Part shown: one piece after another, positions 44,122-56,320 of the stretch
How the letters are laid out: every line of letters begins with the position of its first letter
Numbering within the stretch: position 1 is the stretch's first letter
NCBI GenBank assembly: GCA_022575985.1
Contig: JAKSXM010000040.1
Location: 17,440,001-17,504,000, forward strand
Source of the DNA: Anagrus nilaparvatae
Taxonomy: Eukaryota > Arthropoda > Insecta > Hymenoptera > Mymaridae
Direction: 5' to 3'
DNA length: 64,000 nt
Translations under genes and position numbers: made by a program
Notes under the pieces: generated by a model
Databases searched by the model: none
Seen by the model: the letters and a program-made list of their open reading frames with translations, nothing else
Told to the model about the DNA's origin: nothing

Positions 44122-44640
44122 CAGCTAAAAAGAATAGTTTTTAATAAATTTACCACACAGAATTTAATTACAATCATCAATTGGTTGAGCATCAATAGAT
44201 TGAGCTAATAAAAATTATCATAGAAATAAAAAATATAATAGCATATGAAACATTACAAATAATTGTATAAAGTTCCCCATACTCTTACGATTTAATATCT
44301 CAATAAGAACTAGTTCGATTTGATTATTATCGTAATTTACTTGTCAAATTGTACATCTCCATACATCCGTGTAAAAATGATAGTTAATTAATTAATGTAA
44401 TATACATTTTATTCTATTTCAGAACAAATATTTTAAATTTAAAGAAGTAAATTAAAATAATTACTTGTCTTCTTCAAGATCTGATTGACTTTCTTTGCAG
44501 AGGTCAATCACTTACGTAACAACAAATTTCACATACAATTTCTAGCAGTATAAATGGATCTTTCCATTCTACTTTATCGCTAAAAGTTTTAACATTTATT
44601 AACTTTAATAAACTATTTTTAAATTAAAAACTTATTCTTC
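44122..44640 (-). pseudogene. Upstream exon pieces of the gene split by the Tc1-like element
   Basis: Removing the transposon and one TA joins …TTCTTTTTAG|CTGTACAATGG across 44127-44120 and 41690-41684: a normal 3' splice site and the start of the exon that continues at 41690. Farther up, 44579-44516 reads DKVEWKDPFILLEIVCEICC, between a TTTTAG acceptor and a GTAAGT donor. A short block 44507-44463 (VIDLCKESQSDLEED) precedes GTAATT. The phases do not all agree, so the gene is probably damaged here too. Function unknown. Confidence 0.4.
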
Positions 44641-47600
44641 AATTCTAACATCTAACAATAAAACCTAAGTAAAAGTATTAAAAAAAAAAAAACAAATTCA
44701 AATTTTGATTAAAAAAATATATTCTTTGTTACTTTGCAAGCAGCTTTGATTAACTCAAGGGTTGGATTAATTATTATTTTTGACGATTCAATAGAATTTA
44801 AATGTGGATAAAATTTTTTATAAATAGTTTGTATAAAGCTAAATTAGAAAGTAAGCATTAGTTATAACATCAGTAAATTTGAAAATGTTTATGCTTACTG
44901 AAAAAGTTTTTGAGTTATTTTATTAACTATTGAATTTTCTTATAAATTGCCTGAGTTATTGTAGATTTATTCTTTTTATTTCTATGTACACTGTTCTGTA
45001 ATAACCAGCAATCCTTTTTCTAAATGTAGCTTGACATATTTATATTGGTACATGATCTAAGAAACTCCAAACCGTAAAAAATTCTCTCTATAAATTTGTA
45101 AACAATGTTTCATCAGCAAAATAAATTAAAATTTGATTAATTTTAAATTAGTCATGGCAAGGAGTCCAAGTAGAATTTGAATCTGGTTCTACTTTCTTTC
45201 GACTGTTTACTTAAAATATTCTTTGTACATTTAATTGGATTTGATGAAGTTCTCTCATTTACTAAAAACCATTAACGAAAAAAGCCAGGCTCACTAGACT
45301 CTGTAAGCTAAGTTTCTTTACTTGAATAATTTTCCAAGAAGTTTCTAATAATTTTTTTTGTGCTTTTCCAATAAACAGACTTATGAAACTTGAAGATCCA
45401 GGTTTGAATTTGCATTACTTCTTGATGAAAGGCAAATTATAGAATCGAATGCGTTTTGTTGATCCTGATTTCTTTCTTTTAGCTCTCTGTTTTGCTTGAT
45501 ATTTCATTTTTCTTTGTGAAAATGTAATTAATCTCTACATCCATCCTGCAAATTAGGGTTAAAATAAAACCTATGTTTCTCAAAAATATTTGATTTAATT
45601 GTTATATATAATTTTGTTTAGTACCTTTGATTCAAAGCTTTTCTCCAGTTTTTAGTTAGCGTAGAATTTTCCACTTAACTACTAGTTTCCTCATCAGGTT
45701 CTTTTTCTTTTATTAACTGTTGCTATTATCGGTCTCGAATTTGCATCAAATCTATTCGTTGTTTCACAATCCTCAATATCAGCTATATCGTGAATATCAT
45801 TTTCATTTTCGTTATCAGAATTAATTTCATTCATAGGTTCCTTATCAGCTTCTGGTTTGAATACTTGAAAAACAGTAATTTTTCTTGGTTTTTTACCATT
45901 TGCCTTTTTAAAAACTTTTTATACAACCAATCTGGATATTGTACCTTTTGGTGATTTTATTTTAAGTTTATTCTATTTTTATATTCTTCTTCTAGTGATT
46001 CATTCTCTGTTAAAAATTTATTATTTCTTATACCAGCATAATTTTACTAAAAAATATTTTAAATTGTTTATTTTCAAAAAAAACTTCAAAAATTATAAAA
46101 TACTTACTAAATCAAGCCATGCTAAAAATTCTCAACAATTTCATATTTTAAAAAGCATACTATTAAATAACATCAACCTTAGCATCTTCGACATCTTTTT
46201 TTTCTGCACTTAAAACAATTTTTGTGAAATCAGCAAATATACTATTAGCACCTAACATTTGAAATTTAGCAATTTACTGAACAATGAATGTATTATACGC
46301 CTCAAAGCAGGATCATAGATGGAGATCGTTTCCACCTTAATTTTAAAATCGTTACATTTTTTATACAAATTAATGTAAGCTAATGCTTTAATAAAACTTA
46401 CCTGTAAAAATGAATGAGTAAGCAATCAGCAATAGCATTTTTAAATGGCTTAATGGCTTTTCTTAACCATGTTGCTACAATACTTCTCAAAACTGTAAAT
46501 GCTGGTCCACATAATGCAGTTTTCTCAAAAATTGGAATACAAGAGTCATCAGTAGCTACCATATCCTATTTAAATTATTTAATTATTGTTTTAATTTTTA
46601 TATTAAAGAAATGTAAATATTAATTTCAAACAACTTGAATCGAATGTTGTGGGGCGTTATGAAAAGCAATAAAAGAACTAGTAACATCAACATCATTAAT
46701 GTGATTTGCTTGGACTAAAGCATTTATTGCTAAACTCATTACATGTAATTCAAAACAGAGATCGTAAATACACACTAGGCTTATTTATTTTAAAGCTTGC
46801 ACTTTCTTAAAAATGTAGCAATAATCTAGAAAAAATAAAAAAATTATTTTAATAAATAATTTAGTAATTTAGAGTAATTTAATAATTTAGATATAATTAA
46901 TAAAACCTGCTGTCATCATTTTCATTGGCCCCCAAAATCTGGCTTTTTCGGTTGGTGACCACCATAAGACAAAATTCAATTGTTGCAAATGTCTAGCATA
47001 AATTAGACCAAATCCAAAAATAATATTATCTGCAGGTTAACAGGAACATAAAAATAACTTGCTTGTTAAATTAATTGATTTAAATAAACTTCAGAATAAT
47101 GTCATAAAATTTTTGTTGCTCCGATTGAGGTTATCAATATCTTGAATGTTGACTTTTATCAACGGAAATTTCAGACTATTTTAAAGCTAAGAAAATCTAT
47201 TTATAGGGCAGTTATAGATTTATGACCTATTTGTTTGTTTTGTAAATTTTTAAAGCATTTATCAATTGACTATACATTTTCTTTCATAATAAATGGCATT
47301 GACTCTGGAGTTAAATGAATATTGCTGATTTAATTTAAATCTATTCCAAAATAAACATTTTCACAATATACAAAATCACGATTTAAAATATAAAAATAAT
47401 TTTGATAAATTAATTTTTACTTACGCTTTTACTCTTTCACATTCATATAATGTATTCATGTTGGGCATTTAATAAGTTCCTACTGTATCATAAAACTTAA
47501 ATATAGCATGCTTTTAATTCATTTAAAAATAAACTCTACATTACTTTTCAATAATTACTACTGATGGACCAATGATAGTAGAGAAAATGTCTGAGAAGCA

Positions 47601-48565
47601 ATATTTTTATAATTTATCTGATCCAAATGAAAGATATCTGATCCATCTCTGAAATCTTGATGTGCTTTTTTGTCAACTGAACATATACAACCAAATTTTA
47701 AAATTGCTATAAATTCAAGGCTCAACTGAGTTTAATATATTGTTACTCAGAAACAGAATATTTGTATAAATAATAATTTGGACGCAAACAGATAAGATTT
47801 TATGGCAAGGAACAGGTTCTCGTTTGTCCTTTCGACTGTTGATTTAAAATATTCTTGCTACACTTAGGCTCACCTATCATCATTTTCATTAACTCCAAAA
47901 TCTGGCTTTTCTATTGGTGACCACCATAAGACAAAAATTTAATTGCTATTAAAGTCTAGCATAAAATAGATCAATCCAAAAAATAATCATATCTGCAGAT
48001 AAATTGCCAACAGGAACATAAAAATAACTTGTTTATTCAATAAATTGATTCAAATAATCTTCAGATTTGAAATAAAGTTATAACATAGTTTTTGATCCAA
48101 TACTTTATCTAAGTAGATTTTGAATTAGGTTCTAGTTTCGACTATTGACTTAAAATATTCTTGCTACACTTAGGCTCACTTATCATCATTTTCATTAACT
48201 CCAAAATCTGGCTTTTCTATTGGTGACCACTATAAGACAAAAATTAAATTGCTATATTAAAATCTAGCATAAAATAGATCAATCCAAAAAACAATCATAT
48301 TTGCAGGTAAATTGACAACAGGAACATAAAAATAACTTGTTTGTTCAATAAATTGATTCAAATAATCTTCAGATTTGAAATAAAGTTATAACATAGTTTT
48401 TGATCCGATACTTTGCCAACATAAGTGTAGAGTTTTACAAACGGAAATGCGGTTATTACTGAAACATTACTCATTAATGTGGTTCTTGCTGTAGAAGTGA
48501 AAATTCATAATTAAAAGATTTTTTTAATTGTTTTATTTCATACCTATTGGAGATTGGGTAGTTAT
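44641..48565. other. Degenerate repeat-derived region, probably an old transposon or gene (minus strand)
   Basis: Minus-strand frames give short protein-like pieces with many stops: SDNENENDIHDIADIEDCET near 45800, FEKTALCGPAFTVLRSIVAT near 46530-46480, and IYARHLQQLNFVLWWSPTEK ARFWGPMKMMTAG near 47000-46915. The spacing suggests several exons of one decayed gene on the minus strand. I do not recognise the family. The last piece recurs in the duplication at 47831-48430, where it has decayed further. Confidence 0.35.
47831..48430. repeat. 306-bp tandem duplication
   Basis: Copy 1 begins TTCGACTGTTGATTTAAAAT at 47831 and copy 2 begins TTCGACTATTGACTTAAAAT at 48137. They stay about 95% similar through CCAAAATCTGGCTTTTCTATT and on to TTTTTGATCC(A/G)ATACTTT near 48415. 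More diverged relatives are at 46905-47120 and, for the first 30 bases only, near 45197. Confidence 0.85.
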
Positions 48566-48578
48566 AGATGTATGACCT

Positions 48579-48616
<38 letters not shown>

Positions 48617-49470
48617 GGGAAATATGTGAATCTTACATCAGCCATGGAGTGTTTGCGGGCCTTAAAGACCCGCAAATTTCCATGACCGCCCAGTTGTACA
48701 AAGTGCACAACTGGGAGACCACCGGCGACCGCGGTCGCCGGCTACGCCCCAGATTCTTACTGGATAAACACACTTTAAACCCCCCGCGCTTGTTTGTCCC
48801 AAACCGGAACTCCCTTTTCAGGTATAACTTCAGTTTGGGACGCGCAGCCTAGGCAGCTGGCCGCTGCCTTCCCCCCTGCCTAGGGGCAGGAGAGCTCTCT
48901 ACGATAGAAAGCCCTCCTCCTTCTTCTGCAACAAGGTGGTCCTTACGTACTCTGCTACTTTGTTCCAGTTTTCGGAACTCCATAGCATTTCCGGGACCAC
49001 CGTCTCCGGCCTCCAAATCGGGAAGGGCGGGCGCCCCCCCGAGTAGCGAACACATTCGAAGAATGTGTGCTCCACTGTATCATCCACGCCCGGACAGTGC
49101 AAGCACTCCTTTGTTGCCACCTTATGCCAGTGTTTTAACATGACACGGAAATACCCGTGTCCGGTCAAGAATTGGGTAAGGTAGAAATCCACCTCCCCAT
49201 GCTGTCGTCCCATCCATGCCTGCACATCTGGAATCAGTGTGCGTGTCCATCGAGCATTATCCTTTTCGTTGTTTTCCCATCGTTCCTGCCAGGCTTCCAT
49301 AGATCTGGAGCGGGCGCGAGTGGTTGCCACTTCGCGGTCCTCCACGCTTTCGTAGATGAATTTCTGCTCCAGCGCTAGCAGGTCGATGGGTATGACCGAA
49401 GCCACGACCTGGATCGCCTCTAGGGATACCGTCTGGTATGCGCAGGCGATCCTCAGATGTATGACCTGTT
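48566..49470 (-). mobile_element. 5'-truncated R1-clade retrotransposon with poly(A) tail and 16-bp target duplication
   Basis: The inserted segment is 48582-49454. It is flanked by AGATGTATGACCTGTT at 48566-48581 and again at 49455-49470. On the minus strand it ends in a poly(A) of about 31 bases (T run at 48582-48612). The GC content is far above the flanks. It is a clean target-primed insertion truncated at its 5' end. The insertion site is not rDNA, so this belongs to an R1-clade lineage with relaxed or different target choice. Confidence 0.93.
48899..49454 (-). pseudogene. C-terminal part of R1-clade ORF2
   Basis: The open minus-strand frame covers RIACAYQTVSLEAIQVVASV, IPIDLLALEQKFIYESVEDR, MEAWQERWENNEKDNARWT, GEVDFYLTQFLTGHGYF and the terminal CCHC-like motif CLHCPGVDDTVEHTFFEC, ending at a stop at 48899-48901. 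There is no reverse transcriptase, so it is a dead 5'-truncated copy, although the frame is undamaged. It is roughly 85% similar in protein to the fragment at 21882-23072 and keeps the GEVDFYLTQF segment that is damaged there. Confidence 0.88.
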
Positions 49471-50223
49471 ACTTTTTCTACTTTTGCAATAAAATGCATA
49501 CTAGTTTCGACGTTGAATACCAAAACAATTTGTTCTAAGGGCTAAAAAACATTGTAATTTCAACCCCTAGTCATTAGATTCTAATAATATACTCATTATT
49601 GAACAAAATTTTGTAAAAAAAAAAAAAATGAAAATTTATGTTAGATTATACTTATATTATTTAATTTATTTTTTATGCACCTAAATATGCATTACATTAT
49701 CAAGTTATAACATTTTGATTATTCTAAATACAACTAAAATTAAAATAATGAGTCATTACAAACAATGTACAAAAGATTAATTAATAGTTTTACCGTCTTA
49801 AAACAAAAAAAAAGTTCTATTCAAAATTATTAAATTTAGAAATTAAAATCCTAATTTTTCACAAAAAAATATTAATTATTTTAAATGATGCAAAAAGTTG
49901 TTCAAAAAGTTCAATGAACAAAAAATGCTATTGACATTTTTTTTTAAGTTAAAAATAATATTATTACATTTTAAAAATACAGTAAAAAATTATCTTATAA
50001 ATGCACCGAGAAACAAATAATAAAAATCTAAAATTTTACATGTACTAGTGATTTTTATACATAAATATATTTTAGAAAATTTATTATTCTGCACCTGCTG
50101 CTAATACACACAAAAAATATAAATTTTTACCAATTAAATATAAAAGGTATATTAACCTGTTAACAAAAAATTTTTGTTAAAAACAAAAATCAATATTTAT
50201 GTCCTGTTTAAAAAAATATTACC
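49471..50223. other. AT-rich stretch downstream of the MADF gene
   Basis: No gene seen; the part nearest 50223 would be the 3' UTR of the MADF gene on the minus strand. Confidence 0.5.
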
Positions 50224-51004
50224 TTACTGCTGTGGCTTCTGCGGAAAATGAGTAATTACTTCAAGCATTGATGTCATCATAGCATCTTTAATTTCTTCAT
50301 CTTCAATCTTTTCAAAATATCTGTAAATTACTGATTCATAAGGTTCAGCAGAATTTGTTTCATTACTAGATTTCATAATTTTCTCTGCAAACTTTTCTGC
50401 ACAAATCTTAATAGCAGATGACATCGCTGTCAATTCGTTCTTGAAAACATCATCTGTATTGCTTTTTTTTGTTCGACGAAATCTATCTGGTTCAGAAACA
50501 ATAATTCTTGCTGCCTGCTTTTGAGCTAAAATATTATCCAGCTCATTTAATTTCTTAGATTTACTTTTACTAACTCCAATACTTGATTTTCCTACTCTGT
50601 TACTGGTTTTGTCACTTAAAAAACTTAACTTATCCATCAAGTCCTGATGAGGATGCTGTTGCCTTGTTGCTCCTGAACCAGATGTGGTGGAACACACTAA
50701 TTTTCTTCTGTACTCCGAATACATACGAACAAGTTTCTCCCAAGTATCCTTAACTGCATCATCTAAAACATTAAGCGAATTAATAAATATCTTTATTTTT
50801 ATTTTTATAAAATTATTTAATTATTTTTAAAAAATTATAAATTGAAGACTTACAAGTAATTTCCTTTTCACAAGTTAAACTCAAAGCAGCGGCAACTTTC
50901 TCATAGACAGCTGAATTCTTTTTTTCTTTATATTCAGTCGTGTCCATTTGATAAAATTCTGGATACTTCATGATTTCATTAATTAAAATTTCACCAAAAA
51001 TCAT
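50224..51004 (-). CDS. MADF-domain DNA-binding protein, two exons, intact
   Basis: Exon 1 (51004-50854) starts MIFGEILINEIMKYPEFYQM. A 91-bp phase-1 intron (GTAAGT…TTTTAG, 50853-50763) leads to exon 2 (50762-50224). The protein has about 229 residues. The MADF domain spans roughly residues 1-75: FGEILINEIMKYPEFY, YEKVAAALSLTCEKEIT, and across the junction AVKDTWEKLVRMYSEYRRK, the last helix with its W-x-x-L…YRR. A basic, serine-rich linker with a possible nuclear signal (KSKSKKLNE) and a helical C-terminus (ELTAMSSAIKICAEKFAEKI) follow; the C-terminus may be BESS-like. MADF proteins bind DNA and regulate transcription or accompany transposases. It is divergently placed to the F-box gene at 51706. 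Confidence 0.78.
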
Positions 51005-51705
51005 TTTCAAAAAATTTTTTATTTATTTTAATTTTAACTTGATCTGTTTTACACACGACAACGTCTCACGTGCACTCAAGTAAGGTTACGTATAAGTAAA
51101 TAAACATAAGGTGTTGGCAGCACTGCAAAATTTTTTACGGTTGCGGTTTGCGTTTGCGTTCACGGAGGTCTGTAGAACCAGCCTCAAGAATCCTCCACAA
51201 CTACGGGCCCGTAATTATTCCCAAAGACAAAAACAACCAGAAAAGATTATTTTAAAACGAAATATTTTTGATTTATGCTTCATTAAATCTTCTTTTTTAT
51301 CGAACTACCACTCCCTTTGAGGTTGATTATCCTTTTTTATTCTTCATAGCCTAAAAAATTCTGAGCAATTGCGCTCTTTTATTCCCAAAGGAATTAGACA
51401 AAGATAGATGTAATTTCTAGAGAACGCGCTTGCACCAAACGCGTGCAATTACTTACACGATACCAATGAATTGTTCACAGTACCTCTGAACGGCAAGGCT
51501 CATTAGAGTTTTGGATCTTTGCTGCCATCAACGCCTTGAGTATTTGTCGTGTTAAAAATCATTTCTCGTATCCAGGGGCAGGCTCGTTACGTAAGTAAAA
51601 ACCTTAAAATTTAAATAAATGCAAAATTCTGTTCTAATTTTCGAATGAAAAATTTTTTACAAAAAGTTCTTATTTTTTAATTTCAGGATCAATCAATAAA
51701 TTAAA
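51005..51705. promoter_or_regulatory. Divergent intergenic region with a 5'-UTR intron
   Basis: This lies between the MADF gene (minus) and the F-box gene (plus). A CACGTG E-box sits at about 51067 and the sequence is richer in GC than usual here, as in a promoter. On the plus strand a GTAAGT donor at 51590 and a TTTTTTAATTTCAG acceptor ending at 51686 define a likely 97-bp intron in the F-box gene's 5' UTR, 19 bp before its ATG. Confidence 0.5.
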
Positions 51706-53004
51706 ATGAGTTACAAAAAAATATGTACCACTTCGAATATTCCAAGTGGAATAAAAACTAGACCCGAGTTACAAAAACTACAAGAAAAATCAACAGAAAA
51801 GGGTAACTAATGACTCATTGCAATAATTAAGAATAAAAAAATCACAAGAAAAACAATTTACTATAAATGTTTTTACTTTTCAGCTACTGTGGATCAACTC
51901 AACGACGATTGTATTTTGGAAATTTTTTTTTATCTTACGGCTTTGGAACGTATTAATGTAGAAAGAGTGTGCAGAAGGTGGAATGTTTTGAGCAGAAAAA
52001 GTTGGAACAAGTTCAAAGCTATCGATGACGACCTTATGAAATTGATAAGCAAAAATAAATTCCTTAACGACGATTTTAGCATGGCCTTTGAGGCTGTGCT
52101 ATCGAGATGCCAAAAGTACTTTATGATCGTAGAGGTTGATTTATCGTCAGTTAAGTGTGAACAAATCTTCTGTCTATTCAATGGTTTAGTGGAATACAGC
52201 CAGAACCTCGAGTTATTGGCCTTTACAAAAACAGATTTATATGAAGATATAGATGAAATGTTTCGATACTTGTTTCATCAAAATAGAAAGTTAAAATCTT
52301 TGGTGTTACCGACAGCCAAAATAACCGGAGAGTGTCTAATGGCCTTGGATCCGAAAAATCTAACAGAAATTCATATTCTAGTCGATTCAGAATTCATAAA
52401 AGTCGATTTATTGCAAAGAGCATTCTCCAGATTTGTTAATTTAAAAATTCTTGCCTTGGAAGCTGAATTTTCCCACATAAACCTTGTTTTGAGTGAGGTG
52501 ACCGCTAATGAATGTAAAATTCAAGAACTGCAAGTTTTGAGGACATTCGATGAACAGGATTCTGAACAACCAAATTATCCGTCTTATTTTCTAAAAATGA
52601 AGAAGCTCGTCGAATTGTGTTTGTCCTACGTGACATTGAACAAATATTCATTCAAAGCCATAGACGCGGCGTCTCTAACCTCTTTACTCTTCATAGGTTT
52701 TAACACTGATGATTATTCGGAGTTTTTATTTTTCTTAAAAAGTTGCAATAACCTGAAAACTTTTCATCTTGGAATCGACATGAAAAATTTCATCAAAAAC
52801 GATGTCTTCGTGTCACTGTCGGAATGCAAGAGATTGTACCACGTACACCTTATTAATTGCATGAACATAAGCAACGAAGGTGTAGCTGAGTTAGCGAATT
52901 TGCCAGATTTGAGGATATTGCAGATTGACAAATCACGAGTCGTGACTGCTGAGTATATTGGTAAGAAATTTAAGCACGTTAAAGAAATTATTAGCAGCGC
53001 TTAG
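51706..53004 (+). CDS. F-box/leucine-rich-repeat protein, two coding exons
   Basis: Exon 1 (51706-51802) encodes MSYKKICTTSNIPSGIKTRP and more. A phase-1 intron (GTAACT…TTTCAG, 51803-51883) joins exon 2 (51884-53004) to give about 405 residues. The F-box is at about residues 36-75: LNDDCILEIFFYLTALERIN then VCRRWNVLSRKSW. Leucine-rich repeats of the AMN1-like type follow, for example LKSLVLPTAKITGECLMALD and LYHVHLINCMNISNEGVAEL near the end. F-box proteins dock on SKP1 in SCF ubiquitin ligases while the repeats pick the substrate; the target is unknown. The gene looks intact, with AATAAA about 97 bp after the stop. A paralogue with the same intron phase lies at 61472. Confidence 0.85.
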
Positions 53005-53480
53005 ACGTATAGAATAGATATTAGAATAGATTATATTAGATTTATGAAATTGTTGATATTTTAAAATATGTTTTTTAAAACTTTTTATAAATCACATGGT
53101 GAATAAAAATATATTTTGATAAAATAACGAAATTGAGTATTAATTTTCATTGTTTTGTCGAATGCATTGGTCGAATGCAAGGGCATGGAAGGAATATGAT
53201 TATTCGAACTATTCAAAGTCCCTAAGCCCAGATTTCTCAAGGTCTCGATTGAACATCCCCCTTAAACCGGACAAATTTGACCCTCCCCCTGAATTTTCAA
53301 GTTCTGAGGTACCCCCTCCCTATAATAAACAAACATGTTTCATGTTAACATTTACCCCTTGAAATTAACTTTTGAATTGAAAATTCATTTCATCACAATC
53401 AGACGAAGACATTATTTACACCCTGGTATTTATTTTACAATGCGGAATTCATTGTTTTCGTTTAAAAGATTTCATTTTTC
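53005..53480. other. 3' UTR and flank of the F-box gene
   Basis: Contains AATAAA at about 53102. The following part (53210-53360) has C-rich phrases such as CCCTAAGCCCAGATTTC and CCCCCTTAAACC, similar to passages near 56760-56820, so the repeat domain begins here. Confidence 0.5.
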
Positions 53481-53499
53481 TCCTCGGGGAAACATTTGA

Positions 53500-54060
53500 A
53501 CATCAAAAATTCATTTTTACCCGTTTGGGCCAACTATCAGGCCCATGGATGCTTGATTTTATCTGGTGTGGTATTTATTATATCGCATTGGACACATTTA
53601 TTGCCCCAAAAGTCCGTTTTTATCCCTGGGGATCAATTTACGCATCAAAATTTCATTTTTACCCGATTGGGCCAATTAGGCCTATTCCGGGTGGCCGATT
53701 TTATCTGATGGTATTTGCTGTATCGCGCCAGACCCATTTTTTACCCCTGAAATTCATTTTCTTCCGTGGGAATCAATTTATACATTGGTATTTTATTTTT
53801 GCGCGATAGCGGCCCTTATAGGCCCCTGGGTGACTGATTTTATCCGTTGCTATTTATAAAATCATTTTTAGCCCTAGTTCTTACTCCTGCAGTCTATTAT
53901 CACCCCTGGTTTTCTAGCCTGATTGGGCCACGCATGCCCCTGAATATTCCATTTAATAACGCTGTATTTATTTTGTCATGCTGTACTCATTTTTCTCACT
54001 CCAGCAGTACATTACTATCCCTGGGGATATATTTATAAATCGGAATTTTAGTTTTACCTG
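53500..54060. repeat. Satellite-like array, ~140-bp monomers (GGGCC family)
   Basis: Monomers are marked by GGGCCAACTATCAGG (about 53526), GGGCCAATTAGGCC (about 53668), GCGGCCCTTATAGGCC (about 53808) and GGGCCACGCATGCC (about 53924). Each is followed by a TGATTTTATC(T/C)G element and a TTTACCCCTGAAATTCA-like segment. A single related unit recurs at about 55780-55890 just before the first satellite family. Several open frames cross the array; they are repeat-driven. Confidence 0.7.
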
Positions 54061-55780
54061 AATAGATTCCAAATAAAAGAAATTCTCGAATTTTGATTTT
54101 CAAAGATGCGCAACAGTGAGCGTTGTGTTTACTGGGTTTTGGTATCGGCAACGGCGCTTTCAACACTGTGAGTATTCCTCACGGAGATTACCTCAACATC
54201 CGGTAAATATTATTGAGATAATTTTATTCTACAGAAAGTTATCGCGGCATTCAGCAGACCTTCGTGTTTTTTTATCTTTTGATATTGTTTTTGTGTGCAC
54301 CGTTAAAATTTAATAATTATATAGTTTTTTATTTTTTAATTACGCTTTTATTTTTGTATTTAAACAATAATTTGAAAATTTAATTAATTTTGTTACTTTA
54401 GTTTTAAAAATTTTAAGTTTTTAAATAAGCAGCTTTAAGGTTATTTTCAAAGTTCTTTTTTTGCTGATTTTGTTAATAAAGGTTAGTAATTTTTTAATAT
54501 TTTTATTTTATGTTATGTATTTTTTTGTTTTTTAATTTTTTTTAAAGTCGAAATGATTGAAAGAATAAAAAAATGGTCCTTTTTATTTGTATATTTCAAA
54601 AGTTAAATTTCATTAAATTTATATAATTCATTGCACATTGTTTTTATATAGTGTAAGCAATGAAGCAATAAAAACACTGCTAACTGAAAACTGCCAATAA
54701 AATCGATTTTACTCCTATAAAACGTGGTCAAAAGCTAAAATAAATAAATACGTTTTATTATTTATAGTTAACAGTTTTCGCGATAATCCAGTAAAAAGAC
54801 TCAATTTTGACTCAACAATTTTTCGCCCCCGGCATTTAATTCGCTATATCTTCGTTTCTATTGGTCATAGAAAAAAAAAAAAAAAAAAAACAGGTTGATT
54901 TGTAATTATATAGTACTAAAATTATATTATTAGTGTAAGCAATGAAGCAATAAAAACACTGAAACTCAGGAAATTTTTTTATAAGCATGGATTCTGATGC
55001 CAAATACTGGAAAATGTTCGTAACGATGCCTAGAAACTTTGTCCGCTAAAGCCGTTTGACGTTCAAAACGAAAAATGCCCTTTTTGGGCAAAAAAGGGCC
55101 AAACTTAATAAAAAAAATTAAAATTCTAAATAACGTTAAAAAAAGTAACTCATGGGATAAAAAATGTATATTTATACAAAGGATTAATAAAAAATATATA
55201 TTCAAATAATCAGGGTGACGTTTTGCCCTTTCCTGCCCTTTAAACGGCAAAATCAAAATATTCACTTCAATTTTGTTAGCAAATGGAATTCGGGGGTTTT
55301 CGAAATCAGCAGAATCGAATTTCTATATAAAATTAACATATTTTGATGCTTTTAGCCATTTTTTGTCCTTTTCTGCCCTTTAAAAGATATTTACAAGAGG
55401 GACTTGTCTAATTTTTCCCCAGAAATCCGATGATACCATTTATTTTAGCTTTTGACCACGTTGTACAGGAGAAAAATCGATTTTGTTTGTTTTTAGGGTC
55501 TTATTTTTTAAGGAATCTATTATAAAAGGTTTGCAGTTTTCAAAATAAGTATATCTGAACATCATTTACAAAAGGGTCTTGTATATTTTTTCCTCTGAAA
55601 TTCGATGAAACTATTTATTTTAGCTTTTGAAAGCGTTTTATACTAGAAAAATCAATTTTTGTCGTGTATCAGGGTCCCAATTTTAAGGCAAACAGTCACA
55701 AAAGTTTATTATTTTACAAAATAAAATTTTCTAAACATTATTTGCTAAAGGTACAGTATTCATTGTATACTGACTGCTGG
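54061..55780. repeat. Mixed repeats, including a 31-bp direct repeat and a ~177-bp tandem pair
   Basis: An exact 31-bp repeat (TAGTGTAAGCAATGAAGCAA and 11 more bases) sits at 54649-54679 and 54931-54961, flanking 251 bp that ends near an A21 run. The block TATTTTAGCTTTTGACCACG occurs at about 55443, again diverged about 177 bp later, and inverted near 54715. No gene is seen. Confidence 0.65.
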
Positions 55781-55854
55781 ACCAATTTTTTACCCTTACA
55801 GTCCATTTTCATATCTGAGGATCGATGTAAACATCAGGATTTCATTTTAAACCG

Positions 55855-56320
55855 ATTGGGCCCAATAGGCCGATGGTTTTGTTTGTGGCCGCCATCAGAT
55901 TTGGTCTACTATAGGTTTTTTGGGTCATTGAACACGAAAATTGGGGTCTTTTTTATGAGAAAATGGTGCTTGACCCTTAAATTACCCAAAGGTACCCCTA
56001 AAAGGGGTGTTTTTGCAACTTTTGCTCTAGCCCATTAAGATTTGATCTAACAAGGATTTTCGGGAACGCTGTTCATCCTTAAATTGGCCAAAACTACCCC
56101 TAAAAGGGGTGTTTTCACTTCTTTCGCTCTAGCCCTCCAAGTTTCGATCTAATAGGGTTTTTTTGGTCGGTAATCAAAAAAATTGATTTATTTTCAATTA
56201 AAACTTAACTCTTCACCCTTAGATTAGCCAAAACTACCCCTAAAAGGGCTGTTTTCTATAGTTTCGCTCTAGCCCTCCAAGATTTGATCTAAAAGGTCGG
56301 TGAGAAAAGTATCTTATTTA
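55855..56320. repeat. Inverted copies of the 1-1026 satellite family
   Basis: About three monomers, marked by ACTACCCCTAAAAGGGGTG, CTCTAGCCC and ATTTGATCTAA, repeat at roughly 100-180 bp. The core is the reverse complement of the CCTTTTAGGGGTAGTTTTT core at the start of the window. Confidence 0.75.

Noticed and set aside
46414..46623. 69-residue plus-strand frame
   Set aside because: It is the antisense of a protein-like minus-strand piece (FEKTALCGPAFTV), which is better supported.
53150..54313. Overlapping frames of 60-94 residues
   Set aside because: They follow the ~140-bp tandem repeat and shift frame with each monomer; no conserved protein.
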